Source of the DNA: Ramlibacter agri | GTDB taxonomy: Bacteria; Pseudomonadota; Gammaproteobacteria; Burkholderiales; Burkholderiaceae_C | Reading direction: 5' to 3' | Length of the DNA stretch: 64,000 bases | Assembly (NCBI RefSeq): GCF_012927085.1 | Contig: NZ_JABBFX010000001.1 | Location: forward strand, 2,480,001-2,544,000 | Shown here: positions 1 to 7,960 of the stretch, piece by piece | How positions within the stretch are numbered: position 1 is the stretch's first letter | How the letters are laid out: every line of letters begins with the position of its first letter | The notes under the pieces: model-generated | The model's database searches: none | Seen by the model: only the letters and a program-made list of their open reading frames with translations | Told to the model about the DNA's origin: nothing | Translations under genes and position numbers: made by a program

Positions 1-1
1 G

Positions 2-958
2 GAGCATCGCCGCTGGGAACTGCATGTCTGGGAGCTGGCGGGGCCGCCGTCGGACTGGCAACGCCAGCTCGATCAGTTCCTGGCCAGCCAGCCGGTGCTG
101 GCCGTCGTCTCCGGCCTGGGCGGCAGCACCTGGGCGCCCGTGCACGCCTTCTGCGAACGCGCGGCGGTCCCTTGCCTGTTCCCCAACGTCGAAGTCCCGG
201 TCGACCAGCAGCGCGACTTCTACTCGCTGTACTTCACGCGGGGCGTGATGCTCGAGGCCGACTTGATGGCCGACGCCATCCTGCAACCGGAAGAAGGCGG
301 CAAGGCGAGGACCGTGCGCCAGTTCTACCGCCCGGGAGACAGCGGCGCGGCCGGGGCCGCCGCACTCGCCGCTGCGCTCAAGGGCCACGGCGTCGAAGTC
401 ACGAGCCAGGCGCTAGTGCCGGGCAGGACCGTTGGCGAGGAGCTTTCGAGCTCCGCGGCGCCCGACGCACTGGTCCTGTGGCTGCGCCCCCGGGACATGG
501 CGACGCTCGGTGCCGCACCGGCAGCGGGGACGGCCGTGTACCTCTCCGGCCTGCTCGGAGGACTCGAGGGTGCGCCGCTGCCTCCAGACTGGCGAGCCCG
601 CGCGCAACTGGCCTATCCGTTCGACCTTCCGGATCGGCGGCGGGTGCGGGTCGACTTCGTGCTGGGCTGGTTCCGGATGCGCAAGATTCCCATCGTCGAC
701 CTGCAGGTGCAGACCGACACCTACCTGGCCTGTGGCCTGCTTTCGGAGACCTTGAGCCACATGGTGGACGCCCTGGGGCGGGACTACCTGGTGGAGCGCA
801 TGCAGTCGATGCTGGAGCACCGCATCGTCACGGGTTACTACCCGCGGCTGGCCATGGCCACCGGCCAGCGCTTCGCTTCGAAGGGCGGCTACCTGGTTCA
901 CTTCGCCGACGGCCAGGGTTCGCGCCTGCTCCCGGACCAGGGCTGGAAAGTGCCCTGA
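2..958 (+). CDS. Periplasmic-binding-protein-like protein, 3' part only
   Basis: The reading frame is open from the first bases of the window to a TGA at 956-958, so the true start lies upstream. About 318 residues are visible. The pattern of short beta-strands and helices (for example LAVVSGLGGSTWAPVHAF and DALVLWLRPRDM) looks like the two-lobed type 1 periplasmic binding fold of ABC-transporter substrate-binding proteins. The C-terminus (GGYLVHFADG) is of a kind I associate with such domains fused behind other periplasmic modules. No signal peptide can be judged because the N-terminus is missing. It ends 6 bp from the convergent response regulator gene. The family assignment is by fold impression only; the ligand is unknown. 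Confidence 0.5.
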   Translation, partial: EHRRWELHVWELAGPPSDWQRQLDQFLASQPVLAVVSGLGGSTWAPVHAFCERAAVPCLFPNVEVPVDQQRDFYSLYFTRGVMLEADLMADAILQPEEGGKARTVRQFYRPGDSGAAGAAALAAALKGHGVEVTSQALVPGRTVGEELSSSAAPDALVLWLRPRDMATLGAAPAAGTAVYLSGLLGGLEGAPLPPDWRARAQLAYPFDLPDRRRVRVDFVLGWFRMRKIPIVDLQVQTDTYLACGLLSETLSHMVDALGRDYLVERMQSMLEHRIVTGYYPRLAMATGQRFASKGGYLVHFADGQGSRLLPDQGWKVP

Positions 959-964
959 AGGGCT

Positions 965-1780
965 TCAGCCGTCGTTCGCCTCGCAGCGTGGCGCGTACGC
1001 GGGCGGGATGTCGGGGTCGAGCGGCGCCCCATCGAAGCTGCCTGGCTCGCGCTCCAGGGGCTGGCGAGTGCGATAGCTGCGCGGCTCGCCGGCGCTGAGC
1101 GAGTCCGGGTTCAGGCGCGCGAGCGAATCGGGCCTTTCGACCAGGCCGAGCTCGATCGCGACCATCGTCAATTCCGCGGCGTTGCGCAGGCCGAGCTTGC
1201 GCATCAGGGTCGCCCGATGCTTTTCCACCGTCTTGGGGCTCACGCTCAGGAACTCCGCGGCGCCCTTGTTGGTGCGCCCTTCGGCGATCAGTTGCAGGAT
1301 GCTGCGCTCGCGTGTCGTCAGCCCGTCGAGGCGGGAGATCGGCGCCTGGGCGCGTTGCGGGTGGAGGAAGGTGTCGAAGACGTGCTCGGAGACGTCGGGG
1401 CTCAGGTACTTCTTGCCCATCGCGACATTGCGCAGCGCCAGCTGCACTTCCTCGATCGTGGCGTTCTTCAGCAGGTAGCCGTCGGCGCCGATGCGCAGGG
1501 CGGCGCGCACGTGCCCTTCGGTGCGCAGGCTGGTCAGGAGGATGATACGAACGTGCGGCTGGCGGCGCTTGAGCTCCGCCACGCACTCGAGGCCGTTGAC
1601 GCCGCCGAGCGCGATGTCCGTGACCACGACGTCGGGGTCGATGTGGAGCGCCGCCTGGACCGCCTCCTTGCAGGTGCTGACGTCGGCCACCACCGTGAAG
1701 TCGGGGTGCGCCGAGATCAAGGCGGCCAGCCCCTTGCGAAAGAGGTTGTTGTCGTCGACGAGGAGAACGCGGATGCTCAT
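965..1780 (-). CDS. NarL/FixJ-family response regulator at the end of the secretion operon
   Basis: A 271-residue two-domain regulator. Residues 1-120 form a receiver with the acidic pair at D9/D10 (LLVDDNN) and the phospho-acceptor D55 (VVVTD). Residues 165-225 form a LuxR-type helix-turn-helix (LTTRERSILQLIAEG, VSPKTVEKH). A tail of about 45 residues rich in Pro, Arg and Glu follows the HTH and is longer than usual. The start is the ATG at 1780, which overlaps the stop of the preceding pseudopilin gene by 4 bp (ATGA), so it is translationally coupled to the secretion operon. No cognate histidine kinase is adjacent. It may give feedback control of the operon or report on secretion; that is inference. 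Confidence 0.9.
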   Translation of the reverse strand: MSIRVLLVDDNNLFRKGLAALISAHPDFTVVADVSTCKEAVQAALHIDPDVVVTDIALGGVNGLECVAELKRRQPHVRIILLTSLRTEGHVRAALRIGADGYLLKNATIEEVQLALRNVAMGKKYLSPDVSEHVFDTFLHPQRAQAPISRLDGLTTRERSILQLIAEGRTNKGAAEFLSVSPKTVEKHRATLMRKLGLRNAAELTMVAIELGLVERPDSLARLNPDSLSAGEPRSYRTRQPLEREPGSFDGAPLDPDIPPAYAPRCEANDG

Positions 1781-2361
1781 GACGGGCTCCGGCGGGGCGA
1801 GGTAGGCGGTTTGCGTGGCGGTGTCGCCGGGGGGGCCGCGGACGCAGGCGTTGCGGGCACGACCACTCCGCGGCGGGGCACGTAGGCGAAGACCCAGTCC
1901 TGGTACGACGCCGCGTCCTTGAAGGCCTGGTGCGCCGGGCTGAAGTTGGCCTTCTTGAGCGGCGCGGCCTCCGACAGGCTGTAGACCCCCACGATGCGGT
2001 CGCCGGCCTTCAGCAGCCCCCATTCGGCCTTGCCGGTGATCGGATCGGGATAGGCGCGACGCAGGTGGTGCACGGGGGTCGGAAAGCGGTCGTCATCTAG
2101 CAGGACTTCCAGATTGGGCGGATAACCGCGCTGCCCGCCCCGAGGCGCCGACGTGTAGTAGCGCTGGATCGCTTGCCGGTACTGGTCGCCGACGAAGAGC
2201 AGTTCGGTCTCACGCTCACGCTGGCGCGACATGCTCCAGACATCGACCGTGTGCATCAGGCCGACCGCGAGCAGCGCCAGTGCGACCAGCAGGGCGAGCA
2301 GGACGGCGCCGCGCTGGCCAACGCGGGAAGGCGTGCGATGCAGGAAAGCGCTCGCGCTCAT
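1777..2361 (-). CDS. Type II secretion-like pseudopilin/minor component with Pro-rich tail
   Basis: The 194-residue product has an N-terminal hydrophobic helix (GAVLLALLVALALLAVGL, about residues 19-36). A globular part follows, including YPPNLEVLLDDDRFP, which matches the corresponding region of the neighbouring pseudopilins. The C-terminus is a Pro/Ala/Arg-rich tail. The FTLIE motif for prepilin peptidase is replaced by a GAVLLAL sequence with no Glu at +5, so it resembles GspK-like or other atypical pseudopilins. It may be inserted as a simple membrane anchor rather than processed. Start and stop both overlap their neighbours by 4 bp (ATGA), making it an internal member of the operon. Its role in pseudopilus tip assembly is inferred from context. 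Confidence 0.75.
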   Translation of the reverse strand: MSASAFLHRTPSRVGQRGAVLLALLVALALLAVGLMHTVDVWSMSRQRERETELLFVGDQYRQAIQRYYTSAPRGGQRGYPPNLEVLLDDDRFPTPVHHLRRAYPDPITGKAEWGLLKAGDRIVGVYSLSEAAPLKKANFSPAHQAFKDAASYQDWVFAYVPRRGVVVPATPASAAPPATPPRKPPTSPRRSPS

Positions 2362-2768
2362 GATGCGGCCCCCGACGAGGCCGGTGATGCGGCCGGTGGT
2401 GCGGCCGGTGGTGCGGCGGGCGACGAAGCCGGCGATGAGGCCGGCATCACGTCGTAGACGTTGCCCTGCGTCGGATCGGCTGGCGCGACGATGGTCCAGG
2501 TGGCCAGCTCGCTGACCGGATCGACGGGAACCTGGCGCAGGTAGTGCCTGGCGACCAGTTCGTCGAGCGATTCGGGGTAGCGGCCGAGGTCGGCGCTGAA
2601 CTTGTCGATCGCGTCGCGGATCGTCGCCAGGTTCTGCCGCTGGACAGTGGCCTTTCCGCTGTCGACGGAGCGGAAGTAGCGCGGTACGGCGAGCGTCAGC
2701 AGCAGCGCGATCAGGGTCATGACGACGAGGATCTCGATCAAGGTGAACCCGTGGCGGAGTTTGCGCAT
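2358..2768 (-). CDS. GspG/GspH-like pseudopilin with repetitive Ala/Ser/Pro tail
   Basis: The first residues, MRKLRHG followed by FTLIEILVVMTLIALLL, form a classic type III (prepilin) signal with cleavage after Gly and Glu at +5. The ATG at 2768 gives the usual short leader; a GTG at 2780 is possible but would lengthen it. The globular part keeps the DKFSADLGRYPESLDEL region typical of GspG-like pseudopilins. The last 28 or so residues are a low-complexity tail (SSPASSPAAPPAAPPAAS) encoded by a 12-bp tandem repeat. It lies 5 bp downstream of the next pseudopilin gene and overlaps the following gene by 4 bp. It probably contributes to the periplasmic pseudopilus; no prepilin peptidase gene is present in the window. 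Confidence 0.85.
   Translation of the reverse strand: MRKLRHGFTLIEILVVMTLIALLLTLAVPRYFRSVDSGKATVQRQNLATIRDAIDKFSADLGRYPESLDELVARHYLRQVPVDPVSELATWTIVAPADPTQGNVYDVMPASSPASSPAAPPAAPPAASPASSGAAS
2362..2445. repeat. Seven tandem 12-bp units inside a pseudopilin gene
   Basis: Seven successive 12-mers related to GATGCGGCCGGT run from 2362 to 2445 with a few substitutions each. The 12-bp unit keeps the reading frame and encodes four-residue Ser/Ala/Pro units in the C-terminal tail of the pseudopilin. Tandem units of this kind can change copy number by slippage, which would alter tail length without a frameshift. That last statement is inference. Confidence 0.8.
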
Positions 2769-2773
2769 GGCCG

Positions 2774-3283
2774 CTACCACGATGCGTACGGTGTGCCGTC
2801 GAGCGCGGTCGCGGTCGACTTCGAAGACACGTCGAAGACGTCAGCGGCCGGCTGCGGGTCGTCCGCCCGGCTGGCGTAGCCGCGGAGGTTCCAGGTCTGC
2901 GCAGCCGGCACCTGCGGGTCGGCAAAGAAGGGGTCGCGTGGCAGGCGCCGGAGGATCTGGATCCGGCTCGCCGCGTCCGTGCCGTTCGGGTCGGCAGCGT
3001 CGGCGCGCTGCAAGGACTCGGTGAGGATCTCGAGCGTCGGCGGATAGCCCGATTGCCCGGCCTCCTTCTTCAGTGCGCCGGCGTCGACTGCGGCCTTGTA
3101 GGCATCGAGTCCGCTGCGAATGGTCCGCAGCGCTTCGCGCAGCTCGCTTTCCTTGAGCCGCCGCTCCGTGACCTGGTACAGCGGCAGGCTCGTCATCGCC
3201 AGCAAGCCGACCAGCGCCAGCGTGATCAGCAGCTCGATGAGCGTGAAGCCGCGCGCGGGCGCGCGGCTGCGGGCAGCGTTCAT
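2774..3283 (-). CDS. Type II secretion-like pseudopilin
   Basis: A 169-residue pseudopilin. The leader ends in RG followed by FTLIELLITLALVGLLA, with Glu at +5, as required for prepilin peptidase processing and N-methylation. A heptad-like helix (ESELREALRTIRSGLDAYKAA) and a loop-rich C-terminal domain with RLPRDPFF and WNLRGYASR follow. The RDP-F-x6-W-x-LRGY pattern is common in this pseudopilin type. The ATG at 3283 overlaps the secretin stop by 4 bp. It is the first of three consecutive pseudopilin-like genes and probably forms minor subunits of a short periplasmic filament. Confidence 0.88.
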   Translation of the reverse strand: MNAARSRAPARGFTLIELLITLALVGLLAMTSLPLYQVTERRLKESELREALRTIRSGLDAYKAAVDAGALKKEAGQSGYPPTLEILTESLQRADAADPNGTDAASRIQILRRLPRDPFFADPQVPAAQTWNLRGYASRADDPQPAADVFDVSSKSTATALDGTPYASW

Positions 3284-5502
3284 GAGCCTTCCTTCGGTTC
3301 GCTGGCCGCGGCGTCGGGCGCTGCCGGTGCCGCGGGTTCGGCAGCCGGTGTCGCCGGCGGCTCGGGTTGTGGAGCGGGTTGTGGAGCGGGTTGTGGAGCC
3401 GGCTGTGGAGCGGCCTGTGGAGCGGACGGGGCCGCTGGTGCGGCGCCTCCTCCCGCACGGCTGTTCAGGTACTGGTTCAGGTTGCGCAAGTAGTTCGTCG
3501 CGCCCGCGGGCGGCGTCGGACCCGCAGCCGCGCCCGCAGGCGCAGGCGTCCCCGTGGCCGGCGCGCTGGTGGCCGGCCGCGGTGGCGGCGCGGCCGGCGG
3601 CAGCGCGGCCGGGGGCGGCGTCGTCGCCGCGGGCGTGCGCACCGGCGCCGTGGCCGGCGCGGGACCCGTCGCACCGCCGCCGACGGCACCGGCGCCACCA
3701 CCGGTCGACTGGACCCTCACGCTGCCCACGGGATCGAGCTGCAAGGCGCGTTGCCGGATGCTGCTTTCGGTTCCCGAGAAGACCTCCCGGACCGCCGGAT
3801 CGATCACCGCCGGCGGGCGGATGATGCGCGGCGTGATCGACAGGATGATCTCGGTCTTGTTGTTGGTGCCGTTGTTGTTGCTGAACAGCCGGCCCACCAC
3901 GGGCAGCTGGCCGAGCCCCGGGATCTTCGAGGCCGTGTTGCGGTCCTCCGACGAGATCAGCCCGCCGAGGATCTGCGTCTCGCCGTCGCGCAGGCGAAGC
4001 ACGGTCTGCGCGTTGCGGGTGCCGATCTGGTAGGCCAGCGAGCCGTTCGGCCCGGGGATCTCCTTCGCGATGTTGCTCACCTCGAGGTTGATCTTGATGC
4101 CGACCTCATCGTCCGAGTACACCTGCGGCTCGAACTCCAGCTTGAGCCCGACGTCCTGGTACTGCACCTGCCCGGTGACGACGCTGCTGCCGCTGGCCAC
4201 GGGAGTCACCGAGTTCGTGATGGTCGGCACCCGGTCGCCGATCAGGATGCGCGCCTTTTCCTTGTTGCGGGCGCGGATGCGCGGGCTCGCCAGCAGGTTG
4301 GCGTCGGTGTCCTGCAGCTTGAAGTTGAAGTTGGTGGTGAGCGGCGAGATGAGCAGGCGCCCCGAACTCAGCCCCCTCAAGTCGCCCAGCGTCGTGACGT
4401 CGGTGGGGGTCGTGAGCGAGAAGGCGGTCGGGAATTCGATGCCCAGGTTGGACAGCCGGTCGTGGCTGACCTCGAGGACGGCGACCTCGAGCATCACCTC
4501 CGGCTCGGGCACGTCATGGGCGGCGATGACCTTGGCCGCGACGGCGATGGCTTCCGGCGTGTCGCGGACCACGAGCGTGCTGCTGCGATCGTCGATCGAG
4601 ACCTCCTTGATCTTCAGGACCGTCTTCAGCACCGTCTGCAGGTACTTGACGTCGGAGTTGGAGATCTGGAAGGTGCGGACCTGGAGGTCCTGGTATTCCT
4701 TCTGCTTGGCCGCCGTCGCCGGGTAGACGAACATCGTGTTGGCGTTCAGCGTGCGCTTCTCGAGCTGGTTCTGCAGCAGGATCAGGTCCACCGTGTCTTC
4801 GACGGAGGCGTCCTTGACGAAGATGGTCGTCTTGAGGTCGGCCCGCACGTCGCGATCCAGGATCACGTTCAGGCCCGTGGTCCGCGAGAGCGCCTCGAAG
4901 ACCATGCGCAGGTTGGCGTCGCGGAACTGCAGGGTGACCGGCCGGTTCATCACCGATTGCGCCGCCGCCTGGGCCGCCCGGGCCGCCTTCGCCTTGTCGA
5001 TCTGTTGCTGCACGGCCTCGAGCTGGTGCAGCGCGGCGGGGTTGCGCGGCCCCACCTGGAGCGCCGCGTTGGCCTTGTCGCGGGCTGCTTCGAGCTGGCC
5101 ATCGCGCAACAGGCGTTCCGATTCGGCCAGGAGCCCGGCCATCCGGATGTCGGCTTCGATGGCGCCGAGGCCGCGCAGCGCCCTTTCGTTGGCTGGATTG
5201 ACCTTCTGGGCCTTGTGATACAGGGCGGCGGCTTCGTCGAGCTGGCCATTGGCGCGCGCTTCGTCGCCCTGGTGCGCCAGGGCGGCGGAATAGGTGTTCA
5301 CTTCGTTCAGCAGGTCGACGCGGTAGGACGCGTTCCCCGGGTTGAGCCGCGCGGCTTCCTGCAGCTTCAGCAGTGCCGCATCGTGGTCGCCCCGGTTCAA
5401 CAAGTCCATCGCGTCCTGGTGCACCTGCTGCCCGGCGCAACCGGCCACCAGGAGCGCCACGGCGCTCGCCAGCACCCCAAGACCGCGTCGTCCGTTGTTC
5501 AT
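3280..5502 (-). CDS. TPR-secretin outer-membrane lipoprotein (GspD/PilQ/MshL type)
   Basis: A 740-residue secretin that should form the outer-membrane channel of the machine. A lipoprotein signal ends in LLVAGC (Cys22). Residues 25-165 are TPR-like repeats, which act like a built-in pilotin. Residues 185-265 are an N0/STN-type domain (VTLQFRDANLRMVFEAL). About 275-330 is an N1-like domain. Residues 335-565 carry the secretin core, with LASPRIRARNKEKARILIGDRVP and VPTI, QDVGLKLEFEP and TEIILSITPRIIR motifs. The last 140 residues are a Pro/Ala/Gly-rich tail with QPAP repeats, which is unusual because secretins normally end in a short S-domain. Start and stop both overlap neighbours by 4 bp. Confidence 0.95.
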   Translation of the reverse strand: MNNGRRGLGVLASAVALLVAGCAGQQVHQDAMDLLNRGDHDAALLKLQEAARLNPGNASYRVDLLNEVNTYSAALAHQGDEARANGQLDEAAALYHKAQKVNPANERALRGLGAIEADIRMAGLLAESERLLRDGQLEAARDKANAALQVGPRNPAALHQLEAVQQQIDKAKAARAAQAAAQSVMNRPVTLQFRDANLRMVFEALSRTTGLNVILDRDVRADLKTTIFVKDASVEDTVDLILLQNQLEKRTLNANTMFVYPATAAKQKEYQDLQVRTFQISNSDVKYLQTVLKTVLKIKEVSIDDRSSTLVVRDTPEAIAVAAKVIAAHDVPEPEVMLEVAVLEVSHDRLSNLGIEFPTAFSLTTPTDVTTLGDLRGLSSGRLLISPLTTNFNFKLQDTDANLLASPRIRARNKEKARILIGDRVPTITNSVTPVASGSSVVTGQVQYQDVGLKLEFEPQVYSDDEVGIKINLEVSNIAKEIPGPNGSLAYQIGTRNAQTVLRLRDGETQILGGLISSEDRNTASKIPGLGQLPVVGRLFSNNNGTNNKTEIILSITPRIIRPPAVIDPAVREVFSGTESSIRQRALQLDPVGSVRVQSTGGGAGAVGGGATGPAPATAPVRTPAATTPPPAALPPAAPPPRPATSAPATGTPAPAGAAAGPTPPAGATNYLRNLNQYLNSRAGGGAAPAAPSAPQAAPQPAPQPAPQPAPQPEPPATPAAEPAAPAAPDAAASEPKEGS
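3365..3424. repeat. Five tandem 12-bp units encoding the QPAP tail of the secretin
   Basis: The 12-mer GGTTGTGGAGCG (plus-strand reading) occurs at 3365, 3377 and, with small changes, at 3389, 3401 and 3413. On the coding strand it gives repeated Gln-Pro-Ala-Pro units near the C-terminus of the secretin. The first two units are identical, which suggests recent duplication. Confidence 0.9.
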
Positions 5503-6062
5503 TTCGCCGCCCCCGAGACATCGATGGTTTGCTTCATGCTCAATGGCAGGTAGGTGATGACGACCTGGTTCGCGTCGAACGAGTCCACGCGGTAGGTGTT
5601 GTTCTCGAGCAGTTCGCCTTTGGAGACGACGAGCAGGGCGTCGCCTTTGGCGAGGAAGGCCTGCGGCTTGCCCATGCCGTTTTCGACCATGCCGATGAAG
5701 GTGAAGGGAAGCGGCGGCGCGGTCGGAGCGACCGGAGCGGGCGGCGGTGGTGGCGGAGGCGGAGCGGGCGGCGGCGGCGGCGGCAGCCAGTCGAGGCGGC
5801 TGAAGGCCTGCCCTTCGGCCGAGGGCACGGCTCGTGACGCCGCAGCCGCGGGTCCGTTCGCAGCCGCGGGCTCCGCTGCCGAGGCCGCGGGTCGCGGCGG
5901 TGCGGGGATCGGCGCGCTGGCGGGCGCTGCCGGCAGGCCGACTTCTTCCGCGGCGACGGCATCCTTCTCCGCGCGCGACCATTCCGCCGCGACGTAGAAG
6001 GTGACCAGTCCGGCGCCCCCGAGGGCCAGTGTGCGCAGCATCAGCCGGTTCGACGCGCCCAT
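5499..6062 (-). CDS. PilP/GspC-like inner-membrane protein linking platform to secretin
   Basis: The 187-residue product starts at the ATG at 6062, 1 bp after the preceding stop. One N-terminal membrane segment (LALGGAGLVTFYVAAEW) is followed by a long Ala/Pro-rich linker of about 85 residues, including an uninterrupted polyproline run. The C-terminal domain of about 60 residues (PFTFIGMVENGMGKPQAFL, GDALLVVSKGE, YRVDSF) has the small beta-sandwich pattern of the PilP/GspC HR domain, which contacts the secretin N0 domain. Position directly before the secretin gene matches the pilO-pilP-pilQ order. The role is inferred from fold pattern and gene order. Confidence 0.75.
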   Translation of the reverse strand: MGASNRLMLRTLALGGAGLVTFYVAAEWSRAEKDAVAAEEVGLPAAPASAPIPAPPRPAASAAEPAAANGPAAAASRAVPSAEGQAFSRLDWLPPPPPPAPPPPPPPPAPVAPTAPPLPFTFIGMVENGMGKPQAFLAKGDALLVVSKGELLENNTYRVDSFDANQVVITYLPLSMKQTIDVSGAAK

Positions 6063-6063
6063 C

Positions 6064-6609
6064 TCACCGGCTCCGGTAGACGAGGGTGAAGCGGACCACC
6101 GCATCGAGCACCTCGCCCTGCGCGCTGTCGCGACTGAGGCGCAGTTCGTCCAGCGAGGCGTGCGGCAATTCCAGCAGCACGTTGGCGGCGAACGCCTTCA
6201 CCGGCGCGTATTCCGCATGCACGGGCAGGGTGACGACGTAAGTGACGAACGGCGAACCCGGCTCCGCCTTCAGCTGATAGTCGCCTTTCGGAAGATCGAG
6301 CCTGTTGCGCCCGGCGCTCGCGTAGATCGCGCCGAGATCGGCGGCCATCTGGGTCGGCAGGGGAAAGCCCTCGATGTACTGCGCCAGCCGCTCCTCGCCG
6401 CTGGGCTCGCGCAACGGGACCGCGCCATGGGTGCGCAGCCTGGCCGTGCGATCGGACACTTCGGCCTGCGTGCGCTGGAGCTCGCGGTGCAGGCGAGGCA
6501 GCCAGAGCGCTACGCCCAGTGCCACCAGCAGGAGCAGCAGGGCCGCCGGCCCGGAGTAGCCGATGGCGCGGACCGCGCGCCGCCAGAAGCGAGACAGGAG
6601 CGGCTTCAC
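6064..6609 (-). CDS. PilO/GspM-like inner-membrane assembly-platform protein
   Basis: A bitopic protein of about 181 residues. One transmembrane helix (AALLLLLVALGVALWLP) is followed by a coiled-coil stretch (LHRELQRTQAEVSDRTARL) and a ferredoxin-like periplasmic domain. This is the architecture of PilO/GspM. I prefer the GTG at 6609, which overlaps the previous stop as GTGA in keeping with the other junctions of this operon; an in-frame ATG at 6624 is an alternative. It would dimerise with the product of the preceding gene to position the cytoplasmic ATPase. Confidence 0.75.
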   Translation of the reverse strand: MKPLLSRFWRRAVRAIGYSGPAALLLLLVALGVALWLPRLHRELQRTQAEVSDRTARLRTHGAVPLREPSGEERLAQYIEGFPLPTQMAADLGAIYASAGRNRLDLPKGDYQLKAEPGSPFVTYVVTLPVHAEYAPVKAFAANVLLELPHASLDELRLSRDSAQGEVLDAVVRFTLVYRSR

Positions 6610-7148
6610 AAGGGCGCTCCCCATCCTGCCTGCACCTGGAAGCGGATGGGCCGCCCCGGCGTCTGCGCTTGCACCTGGTGGGAGACGAGGACGACCGACA
6701 CCAGCCGCGGGTCCTTCTGCAATGCAGCCAGGTAGGCGAGCATGGCGTCCAGGTCGCGTGCCTCGGCGGTCAGGCGGAACGATTGCTTCGCAGTCGTCGG
6801 TTCGGCCGCCAGAAGCGCCACCGACTGCTGCGGCGCCGACTCGATCGCCCCCAGCAGGTCGGGCCACGGCGCGGCGAGGCTCCTGGACACCTGCTGCGTC
6901 GACTTCACCTTGGCCAGGTAGGCGGGGTCGGGCTTGCCCGCGGCCGGCCGTGGCCGGGCCGCGTCGCGCTGGCGGCCGTCCAGGTGGGCCAGGGCCTGCA
7001 ATTGATGGCGGCGTTCCGACAAGGCGAAGCCAAGCGTCGTCAATTGAACGGCGAGGACGGCGATGGCGCAGGCCAGCATCGCCCACCCGAGGCGCGAGCG
7101 CGGACGCGCTCCGGGCGCGAACTCCAGGCGGAGCGGCGGCGCCTTCAT
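6606..7148 (-). CDS. PilN-like inner-membrane assembly-platform protein
   Basis: A bitopic protein of about 180 residues. The N-terminal cytoplasmic stretch of about 20 residues (APPLRLEFAPGARPRSRL) is followed by one hydrophobic helix (WAMLACAIAVLAVQLTTLGF), a charged coiled coil and a periplasmic domain. The PilN family has this layout, its N-terminal tail binding PilM. The ATG at 7148 overlaps the stop of the PilM-like gene by 4 bp. Sequence similarity to classical PilN is low; the call rests on topology and its place between the PilM-like and PilO-like genes. Confidence 0.7.
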   Translation of the reverse strand: MKAPPLRLEFAPGARPRSRLGWAMLACAIAVLAVQLTTLGFALSERRHQLQALAHLDGRQRDAARPRPAAGKPDPAYLAKVKSTQQVSRSLAAPWPDLLGAIESAPQQSVALLAAEPTTAKQSFRLTAEARDLDAMLAYLAALQKDPRLVSVVLVSHQVQAQTPGRPIRFQVQAGWGAPL

Positions 7149-7960
7149 GCGGGCACCTCGGCGGGCTCGATCACGGTCCATCGAGACGGCGCCGCCTGGG
7201 CATCGACGTCTGCGCTGACGACCATGCAGGCGAGGGCATCGGTCGCCTCCACGCCAAGGCTGGCGAGCAGCCGATCGGCCCGCTCGTCCAGCAGCGTGAG
7301 GGCGCCGGCTGGCTTGTCGTCATCCTGCCAGGGGCCGGTGCTGACCGCGCACAAGGCGCGCTCGACCACGCACGAAACCACGGCATGCGCGCCGGACGTG
7401 CTCGCGAAGACCGCAGTCGGTGCCACGACGCCGCGTGCATAGGTGTTCCAGCGCCGGGCGAAGGTGGGCTGCACGCTGGCGAGGCGAGCGCCGCGAAGGT
7501 TCGCTGCCTCTGCGAGGGCGGTGACCAATTCGCGCGGCAAGGCGGCGATGACGAGATGGCGTTCACCGGGCTGCAGGCTCCAGCGCACCTCGTAGTCGTC
7601 GACTGCATGGCCAAGCAGTTCCCCCATGCAGGCGAGCGCGATCGCCTGCAACTGGCGACCACCCAGGGCTGCGAAGTCGCCTTCGGCAACATCGAACTGG
7701 ACCAGCGGATCGGCGACCTCGACGACCAGCCGCGCGCCGCGCAATGGCGAGGCCAGTTCGAGTTCGTCCAGCACGGCGTTCAGCGCGTCGGCGTCGAGAG
7801 TTGCGGAATTGCCTTCGCCGGCGGGCGTGAGTGGCAGCTTGTCGGCAGACGCCGCCGACGCCTGGATGTGCCGCGGCCGCGGCCAGCCGGTCGACAGCGT
7901 GGCGACGATGCCCTCCGGCGCTACCTGCAGCAGCAGCGATCTATTCCACGGGAGTGACAC
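7145..7960 (-). CDS. PilM-like cytoplasmic actin-fold protein
   Basis: The 271-residue soluble protein has no membrane segment. Its segments (ARLVVEVADPLVQFDVAEG, ERHLVIAALPRELV, ARLASVQPTFARRWN) look like the strands of the actin/ASKHA fold seen in PilM and the cytoplasmic part of GspL. The nucleotide-binding motifs are poorly conserved. The start is a GTG at 7960, overlapping the end of the ATPase gene by 20 bp. It would link the ATPase to the membrane platform. Function is inferred from position and length; it is shorter than typical PilM (about 350 residues). Confidence 0.65.
   Translation of the reverse strand: MSLPWNRSLLLQVAPEGIVATLSTGWPRPRHIQASAASADKLPLTPAGEGNSATLDADALNAVLDELELASPLRGARLVVEVADPLVQFDVAEGDFAALGGRQLQAIALACMGELLGHAVDDYEVRWSLQPGERHLVIAALPRELVTALAEAANLRGARLASVQPTFARRWNTYARGVVAPTAVFASTSGAHAVVSCVVERALCAVSTGPWQDDDKPAGALTLLDERADRLLASLGVEATDALACMVVSADVDAQAAPSRWTVIEPAEVPA

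Noticed and set aside
3365..3424. Short direct repeats considered as CRISPR
   Set aside because: The units are contiguous 12-mers without spacers and lie in frame inside a coding region.
3367..5553. A long plus-strand open frame opposite the secretin gene
   Set aside because: Same reason: antisense shadow. The minus-strand frame has a complete secretin with lipobox.
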